Origin: Alphaproteobacteria bacterium | GTDB lineage: Bacteria > Pseudomonadota > Alphaproteobacteria > Rs-D84 | NCBI GenBank assembly: GCA_017425725.1 | Contig: JAFOXU010000119.1 | Coordinates: 1 to 16,645 of the forward strand | Length of the DNA: 16,645 nt | Direction of reading: 5' to 3' | In this document: positions 6,285-12,925 of the stretch, one piece after another | Layout of the letters: every line of letters starts with the position of its first letter | Position numbering within the stretch: position 1 is the stretch's first letter | The notes under the pieces: model-generated | Told to the model about the DNA's origin: nothing | What the model saw: only the letters and a program-made list of their open reading frames with translations | Databases searched by the model: none | Made by a program: the position numbers and the translations under genes

Positions 6285-7013
6285 TTATTCTACAACAGCT
6301 TCTGTTTCGGTTGCTGTTTCTTCAGTTCCTGCTGTTTCTGTAACAACTGTTTTTGTTGGAACTGGCAAATCTTTGTGTTCTTTTTTGATTGCATCTGTAA
6401 CCAGAACAAATGTGCCATTTGCACCTGGAACTGCGCCTTCAACGAAAATCAAGTTTTCTGCTTCGTCTGTGCCGAACACTTTCAAGTTCTGAACTGTGAC
6501 AGTTTCATTACCCATCTGTCCAGCCATCTTTTTACCTTTCAAAACACGACCTGGCCATTCACGCATACCAGTACCACCGATAGAACGATGAGCCTTCAGA
6601 ACACCGTGGGTTGCTTCTTTACCGCCAAAGTTATGACGTTTCATAGCACCCTGGAATCCTTTACCTTTGCTTGTTGCTTGGACATCAACGAATTGACCGG
6701 CAACAAAATGAGATGCCAACAATTGTGTACCTGCTGGGATAACACAGTCGTCTGACACACGGAATTCTACAACCTTACGATATGGTTTTAAACCCGCCTT
6801 TTCCGCCGCAACAGCCTGTGGCTTTGCAACATGTTTTGCCTTTGCTTCACGCAAACCCAATATATTTGCGATATAGCCATTTTTTTCCTGCGTGCGATTT
6901 CCAATGACTGTGCAGTCACCAACAGACAATACTGTTACTGGGTGTGCAACACCGCCATCATCATACAGACGCGTCATTCCTATTTTTGTTGTAATTAATC
7001 CGCTACGTTTCAT
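6285..7013 (-). CDS. rplC: 50S ribosomal protein L3
   Basis: Early-assembly protein whose central loop approaches the peptidyl transferase centre. The 242 residues are longer than the 209 of E. coli L3, mainly through a C-terminal Thr/Glu-rich acidic tail (residues ~219-242, e.g. TETAGTEETATETEAVVE). Core segments are SGLITTKIGMTRLYDDGG (N-terminus), VDVQATSKGKGFQGAMKRHN (residues ~109-128), THGVLKAHRSIGGTGMREWP and GKKMAGQMGNETVTVQNLKV. At E. coli Gln150, the residue methylated by PrmB, this protein has Glu152 (see findings). AAGG lies upstream of the ATG. Confidence 0.97.
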   Translation of the reverse strand: MKRSGLITTKIGMTRLYDDGGVAHPVTVLSVGDCTVIGNRTQEKNGYIANILGLREAKAKHVAKPQAVAAEKAGLKPYRKVVEFRVSDDCVIPAGTQLLASHFVAGQFVDVQATSKGKGFQGAMKRHNFGGKEATHGVLKAHRSIGGTGMREWPGRVLKGKKMAGQMGNETVTVQNLKVFGTDEAENLIFVEGAVPGANGTFVLVTDAIKKEHKDLPVPTKTVVTETAGTEETATETEAVVE

Positions 7014-7040
7014 TTTTTTTGCCTTTGTTTATGCCAGTTG

Positions 7041-7071
7041 GTTGGCGTGTTCCTTTTTTATCTACACCAAC
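7041..7071 (-). other. RNA hairpin in the rpsJ-rplC spacer
   Basis: Sense GTTGGTGT (7071-7064) pairs with ACGCCAAC (7048-7041) over 8 positions with one U-G wobble, leaving a 15-base A-rich loop. The opposite strand would have a C-A mismatch at the wobble. It lies 27 bases before the rplC start, and the Shine-Dalgarno sequence remains outside the stem. It is not a terminator, since no U-tract follows. Confidence 0.5.
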
Positions 7072-7091
7072 ACTAGCAGTTATTTTTTATT

Positions 7092-7403
7092 TTACAATTT
7101 AATTTTTACATCAACACCTGATGCCAAGTCCAACTTCATCAAGGCATCTACTGTCTGAGGGGTTGGATTAACAATATCTACGACCGCTTTATGATTACGG
7201 ATTTCGAACTGTTCACGTGATTTTTTATCAACGTGTGGTGAACGGTTGACTGTAAATTTTTGAATCAATGTTGGCAAGCGAACAGGACCGACAACGTCTG
7301 CGCCTGTACGTTTTGCTGTTTTAACGATTTCTTCGACCGATTCCATCAAGATGCGATGATCAAACGCTGTCAACTTGATGCGAATTTTAGATGCTGGTAC
7401 CAT
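7092..7403 (-). CDS. rpsJ: 30S ribosomal protein S10 (NusE)
   Basis: Small-subunit head protein that also acts as NusE, binding NusB in rRNA antitermination and NusG in transcription-translation coupling. The 103 residues are typical. Segments are KIRIKLTAFDHRILMESVEE (residues ~6-25), TGADVVGPVRLPTLIQKFTV, RSPHVDKKSREQFEIRNHKA and the C-terminal DLASGVDVKIKL. AAGGA lies 9 bases before the ATG. In E. coli S10 heads its own operon; here it follows tuf after a 77-base spacer containing a strong hairpin and no clear promoter. Confidence 0.98.
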   Translation of the reverse strand: MVPASKIRIKLTAFDHRILMESVEEIVKTAKRTGADVVGPVRLPTLIQKFTVNRSPHVDKKSREQFEIRNHKAVVDIVNPTPQTVDALMKLDLASGVDVKIKL

Positions 7404-7426
7404 TCTTCGTTTTCCTTATATTTATC

Positions 7427-7469
7427 TGGGCGGTAATCACTGACGCTTTTAATTCAGTTACACCGCCCA
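7427..7469 (-). other. Strong GC-rich hairpin in the tuf-rpsJ spacer
   Basis: TGGGCGGT (7427-7434) and ACCGCCCA (7462-7469) form a perfect 8-bp stem. After a small internal loop a second perfect stem follows, ACTGA (7439-7443) / TCAGT (7454-7458), with a 10-base loop. It starts 11 bases after the tuf stop. The downstream sense sequence GATAAATATAAGG has no U-tract, so it is not a canonical terminator. It could be a 3'-end stabiliser for tuf mRNA after processing or a partial transcription barrier lowering rpsJ relative to tuf. Both roles are inference. Confidence 0.6.
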
Positions 7470-7480
7470 AGACTGTTTAA

Positions 7481-8668
7481 TTATTTAATGATTTTTGATA
7501 CAACACCTGCACCAACTGTGCGTCCGCCTTCACGGATAGCAAAGCGGCGGCCTTCGTCCATAGCAATAGGTGCAATCAATTGCACTGTGATACGAACGTT
7601 GTCACCTGGCAGAACCATTTCTTTGTCTGCTGGCAATGTGATTGTACCTGTTACGTCTGTTGTGCTGAAGAAGAACTGTGGACGATAGTTAGAGAAGAAT
7701 GCTGTATGACGGCCACCTTCTTCTTTTGTCAATACGTAAACTTCAGCTTCAAAGTCTGTGTGTGGTGTAATAGAACCTGGTTTGCAGATAATCTGACCAC
7801 GTTCTACATCTTCTTTCTTGGTACCACGCAACAACAAACCAACGTTATCACCGGCTTCACCTTGATCCAACAATTTGCGGAACATTTCTACGCCAGTAAC
7901 TGTTGTTTTCTGTGTTGGGCGCAAACCTACGATTTCGCATTCTTCACCAACTTTGATAACACCAGATTCTACACGACCTGTTACTACTGTACCACGACCT
8001 GTGATAGAGAATACGTCTTCAATTGGCATCAAGAATGGTTTGTCAACTGGACGTTCTGGCATTGGGATGTATTCGTCACATGCTTTCAACAATGCATCGA
8101 TTGCTTCTTTACCCAAACCGTCGTTTTTATCTTCTACTGCAGATACAGCTGAACCACGGATGATTGGAGCATTGTCACCGTCAAAGTCATTTGCAGACAA
8201 CAATTCACGGATTTCCATTTCAACCAATTCCAACAATTCAGGATCGTTTGCCAAGTCACATTTGTTCAAGAAAACAACGATTTTTGGAATACCAACCTGA
8301 CGTGCCAACAAGATGTGTTCACGTGTCTGTGGCATTGGACCATCTGTTGCAGCAACAACCAAGATAGCACCGTCCATCTGTGCAGCACCTGTAATCATGT
8401 TTTTAACATAGTCAGCGTGCCCTGGGCAGTCAACGTGTGCATAGTGACGATCTGCTGTTTCATATTCTACGTGTGCTGTATTAATTGTAATACCACGTTG
8501 TTTTTCTTCTGGAGCGTTGTCGATTTGATCAACACCTTTTTGTGCATCTGCACCGACACCATAATGATGTACGATAGCAGCTGTCAATGTTGTTTTACCA
8601 TGGTCAACGTGACCAATTGTACCAATATTGACGTGTGGTTTACTTCTTACATACTTTTCTTTTGCCAT
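7481..8668 (-). CDS. tuf: Elongation factor Tu
   Basis: GTPase that delivers aminoacyl-tRNA to the ribosomal A-site. The 395 residues are family-typical. The G domain has GHVDHGKT (19-26), RGITI, DCPGHADYV and NKCD; domain II has VFSITGRGTVVTGRVESG; domain III ends RFAIREGGRTVGAGVVSKI. The Shine-Dalgarno sequence AAGGAG, 7 bases before the ATG, is the best in the window, as expected for the most abundant protein. Residue 335 is Ser (FFSTTDVTG), where E. coli EF-Tu has Arg333 (mature numbering), and GRHTPFF reads GRHTAFF (see findings). It lies 45 bases after fusA. A second tuf copy elsewhere cannot be judged. Confidence 0.99.
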   Translation of the reverse strand: MAKEKYVRSKPHVNIGTIGHVDHGKTTLTAAIVHHYGVGADAQKGVDQIDNAPEEKQRGITINTAHVEYETADRHYAHVDCPGHADYVKNMITGAAQMDGAILVVAATDGPMPQTREHILLARQVGIPKIVVFLNKCDLANDPELLELVEMEIRELLSANDFDGDNAPIIRGSAVSAVEDKNDGLGKEAIDALLKACDEYIPMPERPVDKPFLMPIEDVFSITGRGTVVTGRVESGVIKVGEECEIVGLRPTQKTTVTGVEMFRKLLDQGEAGDNVGLLLRGTKKEDVERGQIICKPGSITPHTDFEAEVYVLTKEEGGRHTAFFSNYRPQFFFSTTDVTGTITLPADKEMVLPGDNVRITVQLIAPIAMDEGRRFAIREGGRTVGAGVVSKIIK

Positions 8669-8713
8669 AGTTTTCTCCTTAGGCTTTGTTTGTTAATTTA
8701 AAACTTCTTGTTA

Positions 8714-10795
8714 TTATTTCGTCAGCTTTTTGATTACTTCGTCAGCAACGTTTGATGGGACTTCGTCATAATGTGACAATTCCATATATGGATTTGCACG
8801 ACCTTGTGACAAAGAACGCAATGTCTTTACGTATCCGAACAAGTTTGCCAATGGAACATATGCTGAAATCAACTGGTTACCAAATTGTGTTTCGATACCA
8901 TTGATTTGTCCACGACGACTGTTCAAGTCCCCAATGATGTCACCGACGTATTCTTCCGGTGTATTAACCGAAAGTTTCATAATCGGTTCCAGCAATTTTG
9001 GCGACGCTTTTTTCATCGCTTCTCTGAAGCATGCGCGTGCCGCAATTTCAAAGCACAATACATTAGAGTCAACTTCGTGATACTTACCATCTACTAATGT
9101 AGCCTTGAAATCTACTGTTGGATAGCCAATCAAAACACCTGTCTGTTGTGCTATCTTCAAACCTTTTTCAACACCTGGGATGTATTCTTTTGGAATCGCA
9201 CCACCAACAATCTTGTTTTCAAATTCATAGCCCTGACCTGGTTCCAAAGGTTCAAATTCAATTTTTACCTGTGCGTACTGACCAGAACCACCAGACTGTT
9301 TCTTGTGTGTATATTCTTCTGTGATTGGTTTGCGGAATGTTTCACGATATGCAATACGTGGTTCACCAACGTTAACATCAACCTTGAATTCACGCAACAA
9401 ACGATCAACCAAAATTTCCAAATGCAATTCACCAACACCAGACAAAATTGTTTGACCAGATTCTTCGTCAACAGATACACGGAAAGAAGGATCTTCTTTT
9501 GCCAATGCCTGCAGACCCAAAGACATCTTTTCAATATCAGCCTTGGTTTTTGGTTCAACAGCAATGCTCATAACTGGCTCTGGTACATGGATTGATTCCA
9601 ACAAGATTGGATTGGATTCATCACACAATGTGTCACCAGTAATTGTTTCTTTCATACCAACCAATGTGATAATGTCACCAGCTGATGCTTCTTTGATTTC
9701 TTCACGGTTATTTGAATGCATCAACAACATACGACCAACACGTTCACGTTTATCACGGTTAGAATTATAAACATAAGAACCGGAAACCAATTTACCTGAA
9801 TAAATACGGATAAACATCAAGTTTCCAACAAATGGGTCATTTGCAACTTTAAATGCCAATGCACTGAATGGTTCTTTTGCATCTGGTTTACGTTCGTCTG
9901 CTGTTTCACCATCCATTTTTGTACCCTGAATCGCAGGAACGTCCAATGGGCTTGGCAAATAGTCAACAATCGCATCCAACAATGGTTGAACACCCTTGTT
10001 TTTAAATGCAGTACCACACAATACTGGGTTAAAGTTTTGTGCAATTGTACCCTTGCGAATCAATTTTTTGATTGTTGCGGTATCTGGAACATTACCTTCC
10101 ATGTATGCTTCCATGATTTCATCGTCCAGTGTAACAACTTCTTCAATCAATTTTTCGTGTAATTCTTCGGCTTTTGCTTTCAAATCTTCTGGGATTTCAA
10201 CAACATGTGGATCTTTGCCCATATCATCTTCCCAGACAATACCCTTCATTTCAACAACGTCAACAACGCCACGAAAATCAGATTCTGCACCAATTGGGAA
10301 ATTCAAAACCAATGGATTTGCACCCAAGCGTTCACGAATCATATCAACACAACGGAAGAAATTACCACCAATACGGTCCATTTTATTAATAAAGCAAATA
10401 CGAGGAACCGCATAACGGTCAGCCTGACGCCATACTGTTTCTGTCTGTGGTTGTACACCAGATACAGATTCAAACACTGCAACCGCACCGTCCAATACAC
10501 GTAATGAACGTTCTACTTCCATTGTAAAGTCAACGTGCCCCGGTGTGTCGATCAAATTGATACGATGATCACGCCAGAAACATGTCGTTGCAGCAGATGT
10601 AATTGTAATACCACGTTCTTGTTCCTGTTCCATCCAGTCCATGGTTGCGCCACCATCGTGCACTTCACCAATTTTATAAGTCTTTCCGGTATAGAACAAA
10701 ATACGTTCTGATGTTGTTGTTTTACCCGCATCAATGTGGGCCATAATCCCAATATTGCGGTACATATGTAAAGGTGCGGTTTTTCCGACTGACAT
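8714..10795 (-). CDS. fusA: Elongation factor G
   Basis: Translocation GTPase that also acts in ribosome recycling with RRF. The 693 residues are typical. G-domain motifs are AHIDAGKTTT (19-28), RGITITSAATT, DTPGHVDFT and NKMDR. Domain II is around NDPFVGNLMFIRIYSGKL, domain III contains ILSGVGELHLEILVDRL, domain IV contains KKQSGGSGQYAQVKIEFEP, and the C-terminal domain V has NSRRGQINGIETQFG. Nothing departs obviously from the family. AAAGGA lies 8 bases before the ATG. It sits between rpsG (27-base gap) and tuf (45-base gap), the standard str-operon position. Confidence 0.99.
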   Translation of the reverse strand: MSVGKTAPLHMYRNIGIMAHIDAGKTTTSERILFYTGKTYKIGEVHDGGATMDWMEQEQERGITITSAATTCFWRDHRINLIDTPGHVDFTMEVERSLRVLDGAVAVFESVSGVQPQTETVWRQADRYAVPRICFINKMDRIGGNFFRCVDMIRERLGANPLVLNFPIGAESDFRGVVDVVEMKGIVWEDDMGKDPHVVEIPEDLKAKAEELHEKLIEEVVTLDDEIMEAYMEGNVPDTATIKKLIRKGTIAQNFNPVLCGTAFKNKGVQPLLDAIVDYLPSPLDVPAIQGTKMDGETADERKPDAKEPFSALAFKVANDPFVGNLMFIRIYSGKLVSGSYVYNSNRDKRERVGRMLLMHSNNREEIKEASAGDIITLVGMKETITGDTLCDESNPILLESIHVPEPVMSIAVEPKTKADIEKMSLGLQALAKEDPSFRVSVDEESGQTILSGVGELHLEILVDRLLREFKVDVNVGEPRIAYRETFRKPITEEYTHKKQSGGSGQYAQVKIEFEPLEPGQGYEFENKIVGGAIPKEYIPGVEKGLKIAQQTGVLIGYPTVDFKATLVDGKYHEVDSNVLCFEIAARACFREAMKKASPKLLEPIMKLSVNTPEEYVGDIIGDLNSRRGQINGIETQFGNQLISAYVPLANLFGYVKTLRSLSQGRANPYMELSHYDEVPSNVADEVIKKLTK

Positions 10796-10822
10796 AGTGT
10801 CTTTCCTTTGCTTTTGTATTTA

Positions 10823-11296
10823 TTACCAGCGGAAGTGAGCAAACGCCTTGTTCGCTTCTGCCATTTTATGTGTGTCAATTTTCTTTTTAAATGCACCACC
10901 TTGGCCATTTAATGCATCACGCAATTCGCCGAACAATCTTTCTTCCATGCTACGTTCACCACGTTTACGTGCAAACATTACTAACCAACGCAATGCCATT
11001 GTCTGCTGACGTGCTGGTCTTACTTCGACAGGAACCTGATATGTTGCACCACCGACACGGCGACCTTTTACTTCTACTGATGGTTTCAATGCATCAACCG
11101 CTTCCAAGAAAGCAGTCAGTTCATCACCGTCTTTTGCAATCTTTTTCAATTTATCCATTGCACCATAAACGATGTTTTCAGCAACTTCTTTTTTACCATC
11201 CCACATAACAACATTAATACATTTTGCAACAACCAGATTATGATATTTAGAATCTGGCAAGATTTCACGTTTTGTTGCAGCTTTACGTCTTGACAT
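10823..11296 (-). CDS. rpsG: 30S ribosomal protein S7
   Basis: Nucleates assembly of the small-subunit head and contacts E-site tRNA; in E. coli it represses the str operon by binding the rpsL-rpsG spacer. The 157 residues are typical. Segments are MSRRKAATKREILPDSKYHN at the N-terminus, VEVKGRRVGGATYQVPVEVR (residues ~74-93), ALRWLVMFARKRGERSMEER and the C-terminal KKIDTHKMAEANKAFAHFRW. AAGGA precedes the ATG. Its 75-base upstream spacer holds two hairpins that could be an autoregulatory site (see findings). Confidence 0.98.
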   Translation of the reverse strand: MSRRKAATKREILPDSKYHNLVVAKCINVVMWDGKKEVAENIVYGAMDKLKKIAKDGDELTAFLEAVDALKPSVEVKGRRVGGATYQVPVEVRPARQQTMALRWLVMFARKRGERSMEERLFGELRDALNGQGGAFKKKIDTHKMAEANKAFAHFRW

Positions 11297-11319
11297 TTTG
11301 TTTTTCCTTTTATCACTTC

Positions 11320-11359
11320 ATCTGCAAAGCGCAGATTACTCACATACATTACATATGTG
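11320..11359 (-). other. Twin hairpins in the rpsL-rpsG spacer
   Basis: Two adjacent stems are visible. CACATA (11341-11346) pairs with TATGTG (11354-11359), extended by one wobble in sense RNA. ATCTGC (11320-11325) pairs perfectly with GCAGAT (11331-11336) around a 5-base loop. The second lies 23 bases before the rpsG start. The position corresponds to the spacer where E. coli S7 binds its own message. No U-tract follows. Confidence 0.5.
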
Positions 11360-11371
11360 TGGTTAATTTAA

Positions 11372-11743
11372 TTATTTCTTTGTTTTGGCACCATACAAAG
11401 AACGACCTTGTTTTCTGCTATCTACACCCTTGGTATCCAAGACACCACGAATGATATGATACTTAACACCAGGCAAGTCCTTTACACGACCACCACGAAT
11501 CATAACAACACTGTGTTCCTGCAGGTTATGACCTTCGCCAGGGATATATGCTGTTACTTCGCGGCCGTTTGCCAGTTTTACACGGGCAACCTTACGCTGC
11601 GCCGAGTTAGGTTTTTTCGGTGTAGTCGTATAAACACGTGTGCAAACACCACGTTTCTGTGGGTTTTCCATCATGTCAGGTGCTGTACTTTTTACAACAA
11701 CCTTTTTACGAGGTTTCCGAATCAGTTGGTTTACTGTTGGCAT
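11372..11743 (-). CDS. rpsL: 30S ribosomal protein S12
   Basis: Decoding-centre protein that controls accuracy. The 123 residues are typical. Segments are MPTVNQLIRKPRKKV at the start, RGVCTRVYTTTPKKPNSAQR (residues ~31-50) and GGRVKDLPGVKYHIIRGVLD (residues ~84-103). The Lys residues that usually mutate in streptomycin resistance (Lys43, Lys88) are wild-type, and the Asp89 that RimO methylthiolates in other bacteria is present. The start is at 11743 with a GAG-containing Shine-Dalgarno sequence 8 bases upstream, weaker than its neighbours. It is the first gene of the cluster, 147 bases downstream of the predicted transcription start. Confidence 0.98.
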   Translation of the reverse strand: MPTVNQLIRKPRKKVVVKSTAPDMMENPQKRGVCTRVYTTTPKKPNSAQRKVARVKLANGREVTAYIPGEGHNLQEHSVVMIRGGRVKDLPGVKYHIIRGVLDTKGVDSRKQGRSLYGAKTKK

Positions 11744-11890
11744 TCAAAATTCTCTTTCTTTTTTCTACCTGTTTTTAGTCTGCACAAAACCCGCTTATCA
11801 GAGTTATTTCAACGACTTAACGCCGGATTATAATTCTGAAAACGCAAGCGGTTTCATGTGTTTCTTGCTTTCCTTGTTTACACAGAAAGC
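11744..11890 (-). promoter_or_regulatory. Structured 5' leader of the ribosomal operon
   Basis: Predicted 147-base untranslated leader. The first six transcribed bases GCTTTC (11890-11885) pair perfectly with GAAAGC (11872-11867), so the message would begin inside a hairpin. Further on, AAACCGCTT (11854-11846) pairs with AAGCGGGTTT (11796-11787) with one bulged base. It encloses a second stem, TCAGA/TCTGA plus TTAT/ATAA (11835-11839 and 11830-11833 with 11798-11802 and 11804-11807). I do not recognise a known riboswitch or ribosomal-protein leader family. Confidence 0.5.
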
Positions 11891-11896
11891 GAATAT

Positions 11897-11925
11897 ACTA
11901 TAACCCCCACCCCCGTCATTGTCAA
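11897..11925 (-). promoter_or_regulatory. Main sigma-70 promoter of the str-S10-spc cluster
   Basis: On the minus strand a perfect -35 TTGACA (11925-11920) and a -10 TATAGT (5 of 6, 11902-11897) are separated by exactly 17 bases. The predicted start is G at 11890. The spacer contains the tract GGGGGTGGGGG, unusual in this AT-rich sequence. A/T tracts upstream of the -35 (about 11926-11945) could serve as an UP element. No other match this good precedes rpsL, so this is probably the main promoter of the 11-kb cluster. Confidence 0.85.
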
Positions 11926-11939
11926 GAAAAATATGGGAA

Positions 11940-11955
11940 AAAATCATAAGATTTT
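11940..11955. promoter_or_regulatory. Perfect dyad upstream of the main promoter
   Basis: AAAATC (11940-11945) and GATTTT (11950-11955) form a perfect inverted repeat with a 4-base centre, about 50-65 bases upstream of the predicted transcription start. It could be a regulator site or part of an AT-rich UP region. The sequence is low in complexity, so chance is quite possible. The rest of the 419-base region between rpsL and the barrel gene (11956-12082) is AT-rich, and I see no gene in it. Confidence 0.25.
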
Positions 11956-12082
11956 CGCTTGAAACGCCCGTAAAAGTAGGAATTTAAGAAAAAACCAATT
12001 TTTGACAAAAACACATCTCGTACAATCTAAATTTCAACCCGTGATTAGTGTAAAAAAATAAAAGATAATGGTATAGATAAAC

Positions 12083-12133
12083 GGGTTGGCAATGGCGTAG
12101 TGTACATAACGTTACATGAGCCATTACCAACCC
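12083..12133 (-). terminator. 14-bp hairpin after the barrel-protein gene, probable terminator or insulator
   Basis: The arms 12133-12120 and 12096-12083 (GGGTTGGTAATGGC with GCCATTGCCAACCC in sense RNA) pair over 14 positions with one U-G wobble, closing a 23-base loop with a small TGTA/TACA stem inside. It lies 29 bases after the barrel gene stop. The U-rich stretch comes late (about 12051-12065), so this is not a textbook intrinsic terminator. It most likely ends or trims the barrel transcript before the ribosomal promoter. Confidence 0.55.
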
Positions 12134-12162
12134 ACTTTAGATATGCCATTAGATTTTATTTT

Positions 12163-12909
12163 TTAGAAGTCGATGCCGAATTGAACACCAATCGTTGCCG
12201 GCACATGTTCAAAACCATGCAACACATCCTTGGCAACATAGAATCCGACATATTTTGTCACATCAATATTATAATTCGCTCCGATTTTCAGACGTAACTG
12301 TTCACCGTCATAGTATTTGTCATACAAATCAAAATCAAACATCAATTCGCCAACCCAGTTCCATTTATCATTAACAATATATTGCCCCTGAATCCCGACT
12401 GTCATCGCCCAAGCATCACTGTTTTGATAATCAACATCATCGTTCAGATAGTCTATTTCAACCACACCTGCCAATGTCCAGTCATCCGTTACACGCCCAA
12501 CATGCGCCCCCAAGGTCCAATTATACGCAATTGTTTCCAAATGCTGACGAGTATTATAAACTTGCATTACACTACCGTAAATATCAGACTGACGCTCTCC
12601 ATCATCAAAGACCGTCCAATCTAACCCTGCTTGCAAATAATTCCACGACCATTTCCCAAATCTAGGATTATCCGAAGAATCATACGAGCCACTTGTCTGT
12701 GCCTTTACGACCAATTTATCCGTTATCCCATATCCAAATTCATCCGCCATAACAAAACGATTAAATTTAGAATTAACTTCCAATGGTGTTAAGACATTAT
12801 AAAAACGACCTTGTGATGGACTATACAGCGGATTCCCATCGATTATATTTCCCGCATGTACAGTCCCAACAACCAACACCAACACACTTGAAACAAATAT
12901 TCTTTTCAT
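12163..12909 (-). CDS. Putative outer-membrane beta-barrel protein
   Basis: Function unknown; probably an outer-membrane protein. I choose the ATG at 12909 because AGGAG lies 6 bases upstream of it but directly abuts the in-frame ATG at 12915. The 248 residues begin with a signal peptide, MKRIFVSSVLVLVVGTVHA, with likely cleavage before GN. The mature part is rich in Tyr, Trp, Gly and Asp, with alternating strands such as LVVKAQTSGSYD, TLAGVVEIDYLND, NWVGELMFDFDLYD and LRLKIGANYNID. It ends in GVQFGIDF, with the terminal Phe used as a Bam-complex signal in many barrels. The size suits a small barrel of roughly 8-12 strands. It starts 73 bases after the ankyrin-like gene and is followed by a long hairpin. 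I recognise no named family. Confidence 0.75.
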   Translation of the reverse strand: MKRIFVSSVLVLVVGTVHAGNIIDGNPLYSPSQGRFYNVLTPLEVNSKFNRFVMADEFGYGITDKLVVKAQTSGSYDSSDNPRFGKWSWNYLQAGLDWTVFDDGERQSDIYGSVMQVYNTRQHLETIAYNWTLGAHVGRVTDDWTLAGVVEIDYLNDDVDYQNSDAWAMTVGIQGQYIVNDKWNWVGELMFDFDLYDKYYDGEQLRLKIGANYNIDVTKYVGFYVAKDVLHGFEHVPATIGVQFGIDF

Positions 12910-12925
12910 GAACATCTCCTGTTAA

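Noticed and set aside
878..7469. Intergenic hairpins as copies of one dispersed palindromic repeat family
   Set aside because: The stem sequences differ from spacer to spacer, with no shared core beyond short chance matches.
12002..12032. Plus-strand TTGACA at 12002-12007 as a promoter for an antisense RNA to the barrel gene
   Set aside because: No acceptable -10 lies at 16-18 bases (best TCTAAA at 18), TACAAT is only 13 bases away, and no plus-strand gene follows.
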